A stretch of DNA of 64,000 nt from Marinobacter koreensis (GTDB lineage Bacteria; Pseudomonadota; Gammaproteobacteria; Pseudomonadales; Oleiphilaceae). Under the pieces are notes generated by a model that saw only the letters and a list, made by a program, of their open reading frames with translations, was not told where the DNA came from and made no database searches. This document shows, one piece after another, positions 1 through 10,685 of this stretch. The stretch lies in the NCBI RefSeq assembly GCF_023156285.1, contig NZ_JAKZAJ010000001.1, positions 868,001 to 932,000 on the forward strand, in the 5' to 3' direction. Each line of letters opens with the position of its first letter. The stretch's first letter is position 1. The position numbers were made by a program, and so were the translations under genes.

Positions 1-718
1 GGTTACCGGCGCTACCCGCGGAATTGGAAAGGCCATCGCGTTGGCCCTTGCTGAGCAGGGCGCCGAGGTTGTGGGAACAGCGACCAGCAGCGACGGTGCC
101 GAAACAATCTCCCGGACACTGGCTGACGCCGGGTTGAAAGGCTACGGCATCGTGATGAACGTGGCAGATCCGGAAAGTATCGAGGCGGGGCTGAAACAGC
201 TGACGGAAAAATCCGGTGCTCCGCTGATTCTGGTGAATAATGCCGGTATCACCCGCGATAACCTGCTCATGCGGTTGAAAGAAGATGACTGGTCATCGGT
301 CATTGAAACCAACCTTTCCAGTGTTTATCGCACCAGCAAGGCGGTGTTGCGCGGTATGGCCAAGGCCAAGTGGGGCCGGGTGATCAATGTCAGCTCCGTG
401 GTGGCGGGCATGGGCAACCCTGGTCAGGGCAATTATTGCGCCGCGAAGGCGGGTGTTGAAGGCTTTACCCGCAGCCTCGCCAAGGAAATGTCCAACCGCG
501 GAATTACGGCCAATTGCGTCGCGCCGGGATTCATTGACACAGATATGACCAAAAAACTGGACGACAAGCAGCGTGAGGCTATGCTGGAAATCATACCCAC
601 GGGTCGTCTGGGTAAGCCGGAGGAAGTTGCGGCGGTGGTTGCCTTCCTGGCTTCGGATGCGGCCGGATACGTGACTGGGGAAACCATCCACGTGAACGGC
701 GGAATGTACATGGGGTGA
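1..718 (+). CDS. fabG: 3-oxoacyl-[ACP] reductase FabG (5' truncated by window)
   Basis: NADPH-dependent reduction of 3-oxoacyl-ACP to 3-hydroxyacyl-ACP in type II fatty acid elongation (cytosol). The frame runs in from the left edge (first whole codon at base 2), and its first visible residues V-TGATRGIG are the Rossmann TGxxxGxG cofactor motif, so only a few N-terminal residues are missing. NNAG, the catalytic Ser in NVSS and the YxxxK pair (Y-CAA-K) are all present, and the protein ends in the usual ETIHVNGGMYM. The TTG at 41 is internal, not the start. It heads the fab block fabG-acpP-fabF and is followed by two hairpins before acpP. Identification is secure as a short-chain dehydrogenase, and the neighbours settle FabG. 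Confidence 0.96.
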   Translation, partial: VTGATRGIGKAIALALAEQGAEVVGTATSSDGAETISRTLADAGLKGYGIVMNVADPESIEAGLKQLTEKSGAPLILVNNAGITRDNLLMRLKEDDWSSVIETNLSSVYRTSKAVLRGMAKAKWGRVINVSSVVAGMGNPGQGNYCAAKAGVEGFTRSLAKEMSNRGITANCVAPGFIDTDMTKKLDDKQREAMLEIIPTGRLGKPEEVAAVVAFLASDAAGYVTGETIHVNGGMYMG

Positions 719-756
719 GCCCGATTCGGGGCTCGTGCGCAACGCCTTGTTGCGCA
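717..756 (+). other. Two back-to-back hairpins between fabG and acpP
   Basis: Stem 1 pairs GAGCCC (717-722, overlapping the fabG stop) with GGGCTC (729-734). Stem 2 pairs TGCGCAAC (736-743) with GTTGCGCA (749-756), a perfect 8-bp stem with a 5-nt loop. Neither has a U-tract, so they look more like RNA processing or stability elements, or weak attenuators, than classical terminators. Function is inferred. Confidence 0.5.
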
Positions 757-778
757 ACATGTTTGAATGAGTCCCTGC

Positions 779-807
779 TTGTTTGCAGGTAGGGTTTAAT
801 CTAAACT
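779..807 (+). promoter_or_regulatory. Candidate sigma-70 promoter of acpP
   Basis: TTGTTT (779-784), a 17-bp spacer and TAAACT (802-807), giving a leader of roughly 40 nt before the acpP ATG at 852. A private promoter fits the need for far more ACP than FabG. The -35 matches only in TTG, so this is a candidate. Confidence 0.4.
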
Positions 808-851
808 GGCAGCACTTGAGTTGCTTGGTTGACACACAAAGTGAGGACATT

Positions 852-1085
852 ATGAGTACAGTTGAAGAGCGCGTGAAGAAGATCGTTTGTGAACAGTTGG
901 GCGTTAAAGAGTCCGAAGTTCAGAACACATCTTCTTTTGTAGAGGATCTTGGCGCTGACTCACTGGACACTGTTGAGCTGGTTATGGCCCTGGAAGAGGA
1001 ATTCGAAACCGAGATTCCTGACGAAGAAGCCGAGAAGCTGGGCACTGTTCAGGACGCGATCGACTACATCGTCGCGCACACCTGA
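852..1085 (+). CDS. acpP: Acyl carrier protein
   Basis: Carries growing acyl chains as phosphopantetheine thioesters. The 77-aa acidic protein has the DSLDTVEL motif, whose Ser37 is the 4'-phosphopantetheine attachment site. The ATG at 852 follows GAGGA at a normal distance and gives the standard [13 protein letters not shown]-terminus. The open frame extends upstream to 783, but that extension is not conserved ACP sequence. It lies between fabG and fabF with its own candidate promoter and a strong terminator, so it is probably the most abundant transcript of the cluster. Confidence 0.98.
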   Translation: MSTVEERVKKIVCEQLGVKESEVQNTSSFVEDLGADSLDTVELVMALEEEFETEIPDEEAEKLGTVQDAIDYIVAHT

Positions 1086-1110
1086 TACTCTGCGATTAAG
1101 TAAGCCAGGC

Positions 1111-1152
1111 AAAAAGCCGTCCTTGTGAAAGATCGAGGGACGGCTTTTTTAT
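1111..1152 (+). terminator. Rho-independent terminator after acpP
   Basis: AAAAAGCCGTCC (1111-1122) pairs with GGACGGCTTTTTT (1138-1150), followed by a T-run. It separates acpP from fabF. Confidence 0.85.
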
Positions 1153-1215
1153 TGGCTGAAAATCAGGTTCAATCGGCAAGCTATCAATACAGACAAGGAT
1201 CAGGTGCAAGGGGAT

Positions 1216-2463
1216 ATGACTAAGCGACGGGTTGTCATCACAGGCATGGGCATGCTCTCACCGGTGGGTAACGACGTGCAGGCTTCCTGGGCGGCGATCA
1301 AGGCCGGACGCAGCGGGATTGGCATGATCGATCGCTTCGACGCATCCGAGTACAACACCCGGATCGGCGGATCAGTGAAAGACCTGGATCTCAATGCCTA
1401 CCTTTCTCCAAAAGATGCCCGAAAGCTGGACGCCTTTATCCAATATGGATTGATTGCGGCACAGGAAGCAGTTGAAGACAGTGGGCTGGATGATTACGAA
1501 CCGTTGGATCGGGATCGTGTCGGTGTTGCGATCGGTTCCGGAATTGGCGGGCTGGAATTCATCGAGAAGAATGTCATCCAGATGGAGAAGTCCGGTCCCC
1601 GAAAGGTCTCTCCATTCTTTGTTCCTGCGTCGGTGATCAACATGGTCGCGGGCAATACAGCCATCCGGTTCGGTTATCGCGGGCCGAATATTTCGATTGT
1701 TACCGCCTGCACCACCGGAACGCACAACATCGGTTATGCCGCCCGGACCATCGCTTATGGTGATGCGGACGTAATGCTGGCCGGGGGCTCTGAAATGGCG
1801 ACCACCCGGACGGGTGTCGCGGCTTTCTCGGCGGCGCGCGCGCTGTCGACAAGAAACGACGAACCGGAAAAGGCCAGCCGCCCGTGGGATCGTGACCGCG
1901 ATGGCTTTGTGCTCAGCGATGGCGCCGGGGTGCTGGTCCTCGAGGATCTCGAGCACGCCAGGAAGCGCGGAGCAACCATCTACGGTGAAGTGATCGGATT
2001 CGGCATGAGTGACGATGCCCATCACATTACCGCTCCGCCTGAGGATGGCGAAGGTGCAGCCCGGTCAATGGCCAATGCTATCCGGGATGCCGGATTGGAG
2101 CCGTCGGAAATCGATTACATCAATGCTCATGGAACCTCTACCCAGGTTGGCGATGTTGCCGAGGTCAGTGCCGTCAAGCAGGTGTTTGGTGGTCATGCCT
2201 CCAAGCTGGCAATCAGTAGCACCAAATCAATGACCGGGCACCTGCTTGGTGCGGCGGGTGCCGTTGAGGCGATCTTCTCCGTGTTGGCCGTTCGGGATGG
2301 CGTGTTGCCACCCACCATCAACCTGGACAACCCCGATGAGGGTTGCGACCTGGACTTCGTCGCCAACCAGAGCCGTCAAGCCGACCTGCGGGTCGCCCTG
2401 TCAAACTCCTTCGGCTTTGGCGGCACCAACGGTACCCTGATCTTCCGACGTTACGAGAGCTGA
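1216..2463 (+). CDS. fabF: 3-oxoacyl-[ACP] synthase II FabF
   Basis: Condenses malonyl-ACP with acyl-ACP, including the palmitoleoyl to cis-vaccenoyl step. The protein is 415 aa, the family norm (E. coli 413). The KAS triad is visible: Cys165 in TACTTG, His305 in NAHGTST and His342 in TGHLLGAAG. The ATG at 1216 gives the conserved [14 protein letters not shown]-terminus, but AAGGGG lies only about 2 nt before it. A GTG at 1204 is better spaced from AAGGA (1195-1199), so four extra residues are possible. It follows the acpP terminator and leads into pabC. Confidence 0.97.
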   Translation: MTKRRVVITGMGMLSPVGNDVQASWAAIKAGRSGIGMIDRFDASEYNTRIGGSVKDLDLNAYLSPKDARKLDAFIQYGLIAAQEAVEDSGLDDYEPLDRDRVGVAIGSGIGGLEFIEKNVIQMEKSGPRKVSPFFVPASVINMVAGNTAIRFGYRGPNISIVTACTTGTHNIGYAARTIAYGDADVMLAGGSEMATTRTGVAAFSAARALSTRNDEPEKASRPWDRDRDGFVLSDGAGVLVLEDLEHARKRGATIYGEVIGFGMSDDAHHITAPPEDGEGAARSMANAIRDAGLEPSEIDYINAHGTSTQVGDVAEVSAVKQVFGGHASKLAISSTKSMTGHLLGAAGAVEAIFSVLAVRDGVLPPTINLDNPDEGCDLDFVANQSRQADLRVALSNSFGFGGTNGTLIFRRYES

Positions 2464-2470
2464 GACAGTC

Positions 2471-3289
2471 GTGGCTCGGATTTTCTGGGCGGAGGAGGAC
2501 GGCCTCCCGGCGGGCGACCGCGGAGCGGCCTATGGTGATGGTCTGTTCGAGACCATCCTGATGCGAGGGCAGCAAGGGGCCCTGGTCGCGCGCCATCTGG
2601 AGCGTATGGTCCGTGATGCCACACGACTGGGGATTCCCGTCACCCGCAGGCAACTTCAGGATGCCTATGCCCAGGCAGTGAACCGCTATGGTGATGCGTC
2701 CAGTGCGGCCCCATGGGTGCTCAAGCTGGTTTTGACGCGCGGTGCGGGTGGTCGTGGCTACCGCCCGGACCCGGGCATGGAACCGAATCTGCAGATCCAG
2801 GCGGCCCCGGCACCACCCCGGCCGTATCCAGACGGCGTAGACGTAGAGTTCTCTCGCGTACCGCTCACCGTGAATCCCTTGCTGGCCGGTATCAAGTCCC
2901 TGAATCGTCTGGAACAGGTCATGGCGGCGCGGGAAATCCAGGACGGTCTTTTCGAGGTGATCCAGTCCAACGCCCGGGGTGAGTTGGTCGAGGGCTCACG
3001 TACCAATCTTTTGTTAGCCACAGACGCTGGGTGGTTTTCTCCCCCTCGCGCCGATCTGGCGGTGGTGGGTGTGATGCGGCAATGGGTGCTTGAGCGCCTC
3101 CGGGCTCGTGGCGAGCAAGTCACAGAATCTCCGATTCTGCCGGAGCACGTTCTGGGTGACGGTTGCCGCGGCTTTTACCTTCTCAACAGCGTGCTCGGCG
3201 TCGTTTCGGTAGGTCGGCTGGCGGGTCAGGATTTGCCTGTCGACGGCGGACTTGCGACAATCTGCGATCCGCTCCAAACACTGGAATAA
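2471..3289 (+). CDS. pabC: Aminodeoxychorismate lyase (4-amino-4-deoxychorismate lyase)
   Basis: PLP enzyme converting aminodeoxychorismate to p-aminobenzoate plus pyruvate for folate synthesis. The 272-aa fold-type IV aminotransferase has a GAAYGDGLFET N-terminal motif, the PLP lysine K142 in GIKSLNRLEQ, and VEGSRTNL. The GTG start is 7 bp after fabF, consistent with cotranscription. The fabF-pabC-mltG-tmk order is the common proteobacterial one and makes PabC preferable to a D-amino-acid aminotransferase. Confidence 0.93.
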   Translation: MARIFWAEEDGLPAGDRGAAYGDGLFETILMRGQQGALVARHLERMVRDATRLGIPVTRRQLQDAYAQAVNRYGDASSAAPWVLKLVLTRGAGGRGYRPDPGMEPNLQIQAAPAPPRPYPDGVDVEFSRVPLTVNPLLAGIKSLNRLEQVMAAREIQDGLFEVIQSNARGELVEGSRTNLLLATDAGWFSPPRADLAVVGVMRQWVLERLRARGEQVTESPILPEHVLGDGCRGFYLLNSVLGVVSVGRLAGQDLPVDGGLATICDPLQTLE

Positions 3290-3294
3290 GTCGT

Positions 3295-4994
<1,700 letters not shown>

Positions 4995-5097
4995 AGCCTT
5001 TGCGGGATAATTAAGGCAGCAAGCGCCCGGTTCCGTGCACTTTTCATGCATATCTGCTTTAATTGAGTGACATTCTCAGTTAAGAACAACTGTCTCC

Positions 5098-5877
5098 ATG
5101 CTGGATGCACGCTTACAGAAATTGCCCATTGCATCGCACCAACATCGTCACGAGCACCACCAGATTGTGGTCGGCGTGCAGGGCGAAGCGGAGCTCAGCG
5201 TAGACGGAAACGGTTCCCACCTGGATACCTGGAAGGCGTGCCTGGTGCCCACAGAGGCGCCTCACGATTACTGTGGCGACAACCAGAACCACGTCATGGT
5301 CATCAATCTTGACCCCTACATTCCTGCCCTCAACAGTCCGGCCCATGCCGATTACGACCGTCTTGCGCCCTTGTTTGAAAAAACGAGGACCCTGGATATG
5401 GATAGTCGTCTCCAGGGGCTGGTCCAGTTTGCCGCTGGAGAATTCGGCCGGTCTCCGGAGAACGATGCCATGAGGCGGCATCTGGCCGCCAGCATCCTGC
5501 ACTGCATGGCCGACCGTATGACCGACCGGAGAGCCCGACTCCCGGCCCGCTACAGTGTCAATCCTGAGCTTGTACGACGTTATATTCTCAGGAACCTGCA
5601 TCGAAAAATCACGGTTGAAGATATGGCCCGCGAGGCCTGTCTGAGTGTCAGCCGCTTTCACGAGGTTTTCAGAGAGGGCACCGGGATAACGCCCCATCAG
5701 TTTTTGCTGAAAACCCGCCTTGACAAGGCAACGCAACTGCTCACGTCTACCGCACTGTCCATAGCGGAAATCAGTTACCGAACCGGCTTTTCCTCCCAGA
5801 GTGCGTTGACCAATGCGTTGCGCAAGCACAACGGCACGACACCCTCGAAGCTGCAATCGGGTGCCTGTGTCGAGTGA
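5098..5877 (+). CDS. AraC/XylS-family transcriptional regulator, possible proline-catabolism activator
   Basis: The 259-aa protein has an N-terminal cupin-like sensor (residues about 10-90, HQHRHEHHQIVVGVQGEAEL) and a C-terminal AraC double helix-turn-helix (about 155-250: ITVEDMAREACLSVSRFHEVF and IAEISYRTGFSSQSALTNAL). The ATG has no strong ribosome site, so the start is less certain. It lies 297 bp upstream of, and co-directional with, a PutP-type symporter. By analogy with Pseudomonas PruR, which activates put genes, it may respond to proline. Tandem direct repeats in the gap are its most likely binding site. Family is certain; ligand and target are inference. Confidence 0.85.
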   Translation: MLDARLQKLPIASHQHRHEHHQIVVGVQGEAELSVDGNGSHLDTWKACLVPTEAPHDYCGDNQNHVMVINLDPYIPALNSPAHADYDRLAPLFEKTRTLDMDSRLQGLVQFAAGEFGRSPENDAMRRHLAASILHCMADRMTDRRARLPARYSVNPELVRRYILRNLHRKITVEDMAREACLSVSRFHEVFREGTGITPHQFLLKTRLDKATQLLTSTALSIAEISYRTGFSSQSALTNALRKHNGTTPSKLQSGACVE

Positions 5878-5899
5878 ATGTCGCGTTCAGCGAGCGGTG

Positions 5900-5957
5900 T
5901 CGTAGGATTCTGCAAAAGAATCGTAGGATTCTGTAAGTCTGAACTCCGTATTAATAC
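5900..5957 (+). promoter_or_regulatory. Tandem AraC-type operator and class-II-like promoter upstream of putP
   Basis: The 13-bp word TCGTAGGATTCTG occurs twice in direct orientation, at 5900-5912 and 5921-5933, exactly 21 bp (two helical turns) apart. This is the geometry of AraC-family half-sites. The promoter-proximal copy would overlap the -35 of a promoter with a -10 such as TAATAC (5952-5957). Confidence 0.6.
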
Positions 5958-6096
5958 TAATTTATATCAGTTGGGGGCCCGTAGAGAGCTCTTGCTCAAA
6001 GTTCGTGTCGCAATCATTGGCTAGTCAACTATAGTCAGTTAAGAGCGAACGGCGCTTTGCTCCAATCAGGATGGAATTCGGGTAAACAAGAAAAAT

Positions 6097-6131
6097 AGTG
6101 CAGGACACTGGCTGGGAACCAGATCTGCACT
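6097..6131 (+). other. Hairpin in the putP leader
   Basis: AGTGCAG (6097-6103) pairs with CTGCACT (6125-6131), enclosing a second inverted pair CTGG (6108-6111)/CCAG (6119-6122). It sits about 45 nt before the putP start in a long leader. There is no T-run, so it is not a terminator. Confidence 0.4.
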
Positions 6132-6174
6132 TCAAGAGCGGATGTAATCCGACTCATTGAACCGGAGGAGCCTT

Positions 6175-7665
6175 ATGGCTATTGGTGTTTGGATTAGTCT
6201 TATTGCCTACTTTTTGCTCATGATTGCCATTGGCATTTTCGCAATGCGGCGATCGACTTCGTCTTCTGAAGATTACATGTTGGGTGGGCGAGCCCTGAGT
6301 CCGAAAGTAGCGGCACTGTCGGCCGGCGCGTCGGATATGAGTGGCTGGTTGCTGTTGGGCCTTCCAGGGGCGCTTTATGTGTCCGGCCTTGCCTCTGCCT
6401 GGATTGGTATCGGGTTGTTTGTGGGTGCCTTCTTCAACTGGGTGCTGGTCGCCCCACGGCTCCGGGAACAAACGGTTCATTACGGCAATGCGATTACCAT
6501 TCCGTCTTTCCTGGCGAACCGGTTTCCAACGCGGGCGGTGGCTCTGAGAACCGTCTCTGCCGTCGTTATCGTTGTTTTCTTCGCAGTTTACACGGCGTCT
6601 GGCCTGGTTGCCGGTGGCAAGCTGTTCGAAAGTGCCTTTTCCGGGATTTTCAATTTTGGTGGGCTTAGCGACTATTCAGTGGGTGTTGTCATAACGCTTG
6701 GTGTTGTTCTGGCCTACACGGTCGTTGGTGGTTTCCTGGCCGTGAGCATGACGGATTTTGTGCAGGGCTGCATCATGATGCTGGCGCTGGTCATCATCCC
6801 GCTGGTTGTGCTGTTCGGCGAAGGAGGCGGTGGCTACGCCCAGGCATCTCAGACCCTCAACCAGGTTGATCCTACGTTGCTGTCCTGGACCGAAGGGCTC
6901 ACGTTTGTCGGCTGGCTATCGGCCGTGACCTGGGGGCTCGGGTATTTTGGTCAGCCGCATATCATTGTGCGCTTCATGGCGATCCGTTCGCTGAAAGATG
7001 TACCCATCGCCCGTAACATCGGTATGTCCTGGATGGGGATTTCACTGATCGGTGCAATCTCGCTGGGTATCTTCGGCCGGGCCTATGCCGTACGTAACGG
7101 ACTCGACGTAGCCGACCCCGAGACCATTTTCATCATTCTGTCTGATCTGCTGTTCCATCCGTTGATCACCGGTTTCCTCTATGCGGCACTGCTGGCGGCA
7201 GTGATGAGTACGATCTCCAGTCAGCTGCTGGTGTCCTCATCCTCCCTGACCGAGGACTTCTACCGTCTGTTCCTGCGCAAAGAGGCGTCAGATCGTGAAT
7301 GCGTGACCATCGGCCGTATTTCGGTTGTTCTGGTCGGGCTTGTTGCGGCCGTGATTGCATCAGATCCCAACTCCCAGGTTCTCGGGCTGGTCAGTAACGC
7401 ATGGGCCGGTTTCGGCGCCGCCTTCGGCCCGCTGATCATCCTGTCTCTGATGTGGCCGCGCACCAACGGTGCCGGGGCAATCGCGGGAATGGTTGCCGGT
7501 GCGGTCACCGTCATCGTATGGATTTCACTGGGTTGGAACGGAGAGTTCATGGGTGGCCCGGGTGTTTACGAGATCATTCCTGGCTTCATTGTTTCCTGGA
7601 TTGCGATCTTTGTTGTCTCCAAGGCAACCGCGGATGCTGGCGAGTATCAGCATATCCATCGGTAA
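6175..7665 (+). CDS. putP: Sodium/proline symporter PutP
   Basis: Na+-coupled proline uptake of the SSS family, inner membrane. The 496-aa protein has about 13 hydrophobic segments. ASDMSGWLLLGLPGA matches the Na+/substrate-binding region of TM2 in PutP, and SSQLLVSSSSLTEDFY matches the TM8-9 region. The ATG at 6175 follows GGAGGAG; the frame also opens at a TTG at 6157, which would place the ribosome site inside the gene. Its long leader carries an AraC-type operator pair, so induction by the upstream regulator is likely. A strong terminator follows. Another SSS substrate cannot be excluded. Confidence 0.9.
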   Translation: MAIGVWISLIAYFLLMIAIGIFAMRRSTSSSEDYMLGGRALSPKVAALSAGASDMSGWLLLGLPGALYVSGLASAWIGIGLFVGAFFNWVLVAPRLREQTVHYGNAITIPSFLANRFPTRAVALRTVSAVVIVVFFAVYTASGLVAGGKLFESAFSGIFNFGGLSDYSVGVVITLGVVLAYTVVGGFLAVSMTDFVQGCIMMLALVIIPLVVLFGEGGGGYAQASQTLNQVDPTLLSWTEGLTFVGWLSAVTWGLGYFGQPHIIVRFMAIRSLKDVPIARNIGMSWMGISLIGAISLGIFGRAYAVRNGLDVADPETIFIILSDLLFHPLITGFLYAALLAAVMSTISSQLLVSSSSLTEDFYRLFLRKEASDRECVTIGRISVVLVGLVAAVIASDPNSQVLGLVSNAWAGFGAAFGPLIILSLMWPRTNGAGAIAGMVAGAVTVIVWISLGWNGEFMGGPGVYEIIPGFIVSWIAIFVVSKATADAGEYQHIHR

Positions 7666-7699
7666 ATAGCCGCTGGGCGCCTCGTGCGCCGGAACCCAG

Positions 7700-7730
7700 A
7701 CAAACCCCCGCCATTCCGGCGGGGGTTTGT
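7700..7730 (+). terminator. Terminator after putP
   Basis: Perfect 13-bp stem ACAAACCCCCGCC (7700-7712)/GGCGGGGGTTTGT (7718-7730) with a 5-nt loop. The T-run is short. Confidence 0.8.
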
Positions 7731-7777
7731 CGTATCTGGCGGGCGGATATCCAGCCCGCCACCTCTGACACAGGCAC

Positions 7778-7808
7778 AAAAAAACGCCAGCCCGGAGGCT
7801 GGCGTTTT
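7778..7808 (-). terminator. Terminator of acnB (minus strand)
   Basis: AAAACGCCAGCC (7781-7792) pairs with GGCTGGCGTTTT (7797-7808). Read on the minus strand it ends in a T-run (A's at 7778-7784), 25 bp past the acnB stop. Confidence 0.85.
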
Positions 7809-7832
7809 CAGAGGTTACCGAAGAGAACTATC

Positions 7833-10427
7833 TCAGGCGACAGACGCCTCAGAAGCCTTCTTGGTGTAGTCCTCCATCTGGTCGAAGTTGAGATAGCGAT
7901 AGATTTCTTTCGACATGCTGTTCAGGTCCTTGGCGTACTCCATATACTCCGCAGGGGAGGGGAGTTTGCCAAGTACCGCGCCCACAGCCGCCAGTTCCGC
8001 CGAGGTCAGGTACACATTGGCACCGTCGCCCAGGCGGTTCGGGAAGTTACGGGTGGACGTGGACAGCACCGTGCTCTTCGGAGCAACACGCGCCTGGTTA
8101 CCCATGCACAGGGAGCAGCCCGGCATCTCGGTGCGAACACCGGCAGTGCCGTAGGTGTTGAAGTAGCCTTCTTCCATCAGCTGCTGCTGGTCCATCTTGG
8201 TGGGCGGAGACATCCACAGACGGGTGCTCAGGGCGCCTTTATGCTGCTCCAGCAGTTTGCCGGCGGCGCGGAAGTGACCGATGTTGGTCATGCAGGAACC
8301 GATGAATACTTCGTCGACCTTGTCGCCAGCGACTTCGGAGAGGAACTTGGCGTCGTCCGGGTCGTTCGGGCAGCAGACGATCGGCTCCTTGATGTCGGCC
8401 AGATCGATTTCGATCACGTGGGCATACTCGGCGTCCTTGTCGGCACGCATCAGCTTCGGATCCTTCAGCCACTCTTCCATCTGCTGAGCGCGACGCTCCA
8501 GGGTCCGCGGATCGCCGTAACCTTCAGCGATCATCCAGCGCAGCATGACGATGTTGGAACGCAGGTACTCGGCAACAGAGTCTTCCGACAGGTTGATGGT
8601 ACAACCGGCTGCGGAGCGCTCTGCAGAGGCGTCAGACAGCTCGAACGCCTGCTCGACGGTCAGGTGCTCCAGGCCCTCGATCTCCAGAATGCGACCGGAG
8701 AACTCGTTGATCTTGCCTTTCTTCTCAACGGTCAGCATGCCTTGCTTGATGCCGTACAGCGGGATGGCATGTACCAGATCACGCAGGGTGATACCCGGCT
8801 GCATCTCGCCCTTGAAGCGGACCAGAACGGATTCTGGCATGTCCAGCGGCATAACACCGGTAGCAGCGGCGAACGCCACCAGGCCGGAGCCGGCCGGGAA
8901 GGAAATGCCCATCGGGAAACGGGTGTGGGAATCACCACCGGTACCGACGGTGTCCGGCAGCAGCATGCGGTTCAGCCAGGAGTGGATGATGCCGTCGCCC
9001 GGACGCAGGGCAACACCGCCACGAGTCTGGATGAAGTCCGGCATGGTGTGCTGCATTTCAACGTCAACCGGCTTCGGATAAGCCGCGGTATGACAGAAGG
9101 ACTGCATCACCAGGTCCGCCTGGAAGCCCAGACACGCCAGATCTTTCAGTTCGTCACGGGTCATCGGGCCAGTAGTGTCCTGGGAGCCAACGGTGGTCAT
9201 GTGCGGCTCGCAGTAGGTGTTCGGGCGAACGCCTTTGCCTTCTTCAAGGCCACATGCCTTGCCGACCATCTTCTGGGCCAGGGTAAAGCCTTTGGTGCCG
9301 GCTTCCGGATCTTTCGGCAGGCGGAACAGGTCAGTCGGGCCCATGCCCAGAGCGGCGCGCGCCTTGGCAGTCAGGCCACGCCCGATGATCAGCGGAATAC
9401 GGCCGCCGGCCTGAACTTCGTCCAGGATGACGTCAGATTTGAACTTGAACTCGGAGATGGTTTCGCCGGCTTCGTTCAGGATCTTGCCTTCGTACGGGCG
9501 GATCTCGATAACGTCGCCCATGTTCATGTTGTCGACGGGTGCCTCGAAGACCAGGGCGCCGGCATCTTCCATGGTGTTGAAGAAGATCGGGGCAACCTTG
9601 TTACCGATGCAGACACCGCCGGCGCGCTTGTTCGGTACACCTGGGATGTCTTCGCCAAAGAACCACAGCACGGAGTTGGTGGCGGATTTCCGGGAAGAAC
9701 CGGTACCGACTACGTCACCAACGAAGGCAACGGGCAGACCCTTGGACTTGATTTCGTCGATCTGGCTCATGGGACCGGTAACACCCGGCTCTTCCGGCTT
9801 CAGGCCATCGCGCTCCATCTTGTAGGCGGCGCGGGCGTGCAGCGGGATGTCCGGACGGGACCAGGCATCCGGGGCCGGAGACAGGTCGTCGGTGTTGGTT
9901 TCGCCAGTGACCTTGAACACCACCATCTTGGTGCTTTCCGGTACCTTCTTCTTGTTGGTGAACCACTCGGCGTTGGCCCAGGATTCCACCACGGATTTGG
10001 CCACGGAATTGCCCGCGTCCATTTTTTCCTTGACGTCGTTAAAGGCATCGAACATCAGCAGGGTTTTCTTCAGCTGCTCTCCGGCCAGCTCGGCCAGGTC
10101 GGCATCGTCCAGCAGCTCAACCAGAGTCGCGATGTTATAACCGCCCTGCATCATACCCAGCAGTTCAACTGCTTTGCGCTTGTCGAGCAGGGGAGAGCTG
10201 GTTTCGCCCTTGACGATCGCCGTCAGGAACGCGGCCTTGACGTAGGCAGCTTCGTCCACGCCCGGCGGAATACGGTTTTCGAGAAGGTAAACCAGGGTTT
10301 CCTCTTCACCCGCCGGCGGATTTTTCAGCAGCTCAACCAGGGCTGCAGTCTGCTCGGCGTTCAGGGGCTTGGGCGGGATACCCAGGGCTTCACGTTCGGC
10401 AACGTGTTCACGATAGGCTTCTAACAC
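7833..10427 (-). CDS. acnB: Aconitate hydratase B
   Basis: Bifunctional aconitase B / 2-methylisocitrate dehydratase interconverting citrate and isocitrate with a [4Fe-4S] cluster. The GTG start at 10427 gives [13 protein letters not shown], aligning with other AcnB proteins at 864 aa. An in-frame ATG at 10442 actually lies within the ribosome site ATGAGGG, about 9 nt before the GTG. Cluster ligands are Cys712 (GSCMTN), Cys771 and Cys774 (CSLCMGN). [16 protein letters not shown] and GGDSHTRFP are aconitase signatures. The gene is monocistronic, with a good promoter, a hairpin-bearing leader and its own terminator. Confidence 0.97.
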   Translation of the reverse strand: MLEAYREHVAEREALGIPPKPLNAEQTAALVELLKNPPAGEEETLVYLLENRIPPGVDEAAYVKAAFLTAIVKGETSSPLLDKRKAVELLGMMQGGYNIATLVELLDDADLAELAGEQLKKTLLMFDAFNDVKEKMDAGNSVAKSVVESWANAEWFTNKKKVPESTKMVVFKVTGETNTDDLSPAPDAWSRPDIPLHARAAYKMERDGLKPEEPGVTGPMSQIDEIKSKGLPVAFVGDVVGTGSSRKSATNSVLWFFGEDIPGVPNKRAGGVCIGNKVAPIFFNTMEDAGALVFEAPVDNMNMGDVIEIRPYEGKILNEAGETISEFKFKSDVILDEVQAGGRIPLIIGRGLTAKARAALGMGPTDLFRLPKDPEAGTKGFTLAQKMVGKACGLEEGKGVRPNTYCEPHMTTVGSQDTTGPMTRDELKDLACLGFQADLVMQSFCHTAAYPKPVDVEMQHTMPDFIQTRGGVALRPGDGIIHSWLNRMLLPDTVGTGGDSHTRFPMGISFPAGSGLVAFAAATGVMPLDMPESVLVRFKGEMQPGITLRDLVHAIPLYGIKQGMLTVEKKGKINEFSGRILEIEGLEHLTVEQAFELSDASAERSAAGCTINLSEDSVAEYLRSNIVMLRWMIAEGYGDPRTLERRAQQMEEWLKDPKLMRADKDAEYAHVIEIDLADIKEPIVCCPNDPDDAKFLSEVAGDKVDEVFIGSCMTNIGHFRAAGKLLEQHKGALSTRLWMSPPTKMDQQQLMEEGYFNTYGTAGVRTEMPGCSLCMGNQARVAPKSTVLSTSTRNFPNRLGDGANVYLTSAELAAVGAVLGKLPSPAEYMEYAKDLNSMSKEIYRYLNFDQMEDYTKKASEASVA

Positions 10428-10504
10428 GATATGGACCCTCATCAGTTGGAATGTCCCGCTGGATGGCATCATGCCTGGCGGGAGGTTTATGGCGAAAAGG
10501 CCAC

Positions 10505-10568
10505 GGGAGCCTCTGAATAACGCCTGAAAGCGTGGGGCGGGGTAATCAGGGTTTATTCAGAGACTCCC
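10505..10568. repeat. 16-bp inverted repeat in the acnB leader
   Basis: GGGAGCCTCTGAATAA (10505-10520) and TTATTCAGAGACTCCC (10553-10568) are inverted copies with one mismatch and a 32-nt loop. The repeat lies just downstream of the predicted acnB transcription start, so a large hairpin would open the mRNA. It could also be a remnant of a small mobile repeat; no transposase is present. Confidence 0.7.
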
Positions 10569-10582
10569 TAAACTGGCGCTGC

Positions 10583-10611
10583 ATTCTATAGGAAACCCCT
10601 TATAAAGTTAA
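10583..10611 (-). promoter_or_regulatory. Candidate sigma-70 promoter of acnB
   Basis: On the minus strand: TTAACT (10611-10606), 17-bp spacer, TAGAAT (10588-10583). Transcription would begin near 10576, about 150 nt before the acnB GTG and just before the inverted repeat. Confidence 0.55.
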
Positions 10612-10685
10612 GTTGGACAGTGGTCGGAGAAATCTGTTAGCTGCGCTATACTCCCGCCTTTTCACAATCCAGCCCGTGTATTGCC

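Noticed and set aside
3163..3294. N-terminal extension of mltG inside pabC
   Set aside because: Arg-rich and unlike MltG; the TTG at 3295 gives the expected short cytosolic tail and membrane anchor.
7401..10424. About 1000-codon open frame antisense to acnB
   Set aside because: It is the mirror of acnB codon bias, has no ribosome site or recognisable domain, and runs out of the end of putP through two terminators.
10505..10568. Insertion sequence remnant at the acnB inverted repeat
   Set aside because: The arms could be terminal repeats, but there is no transposase fragment or visible target duplication, so it is reported only as a repeat.
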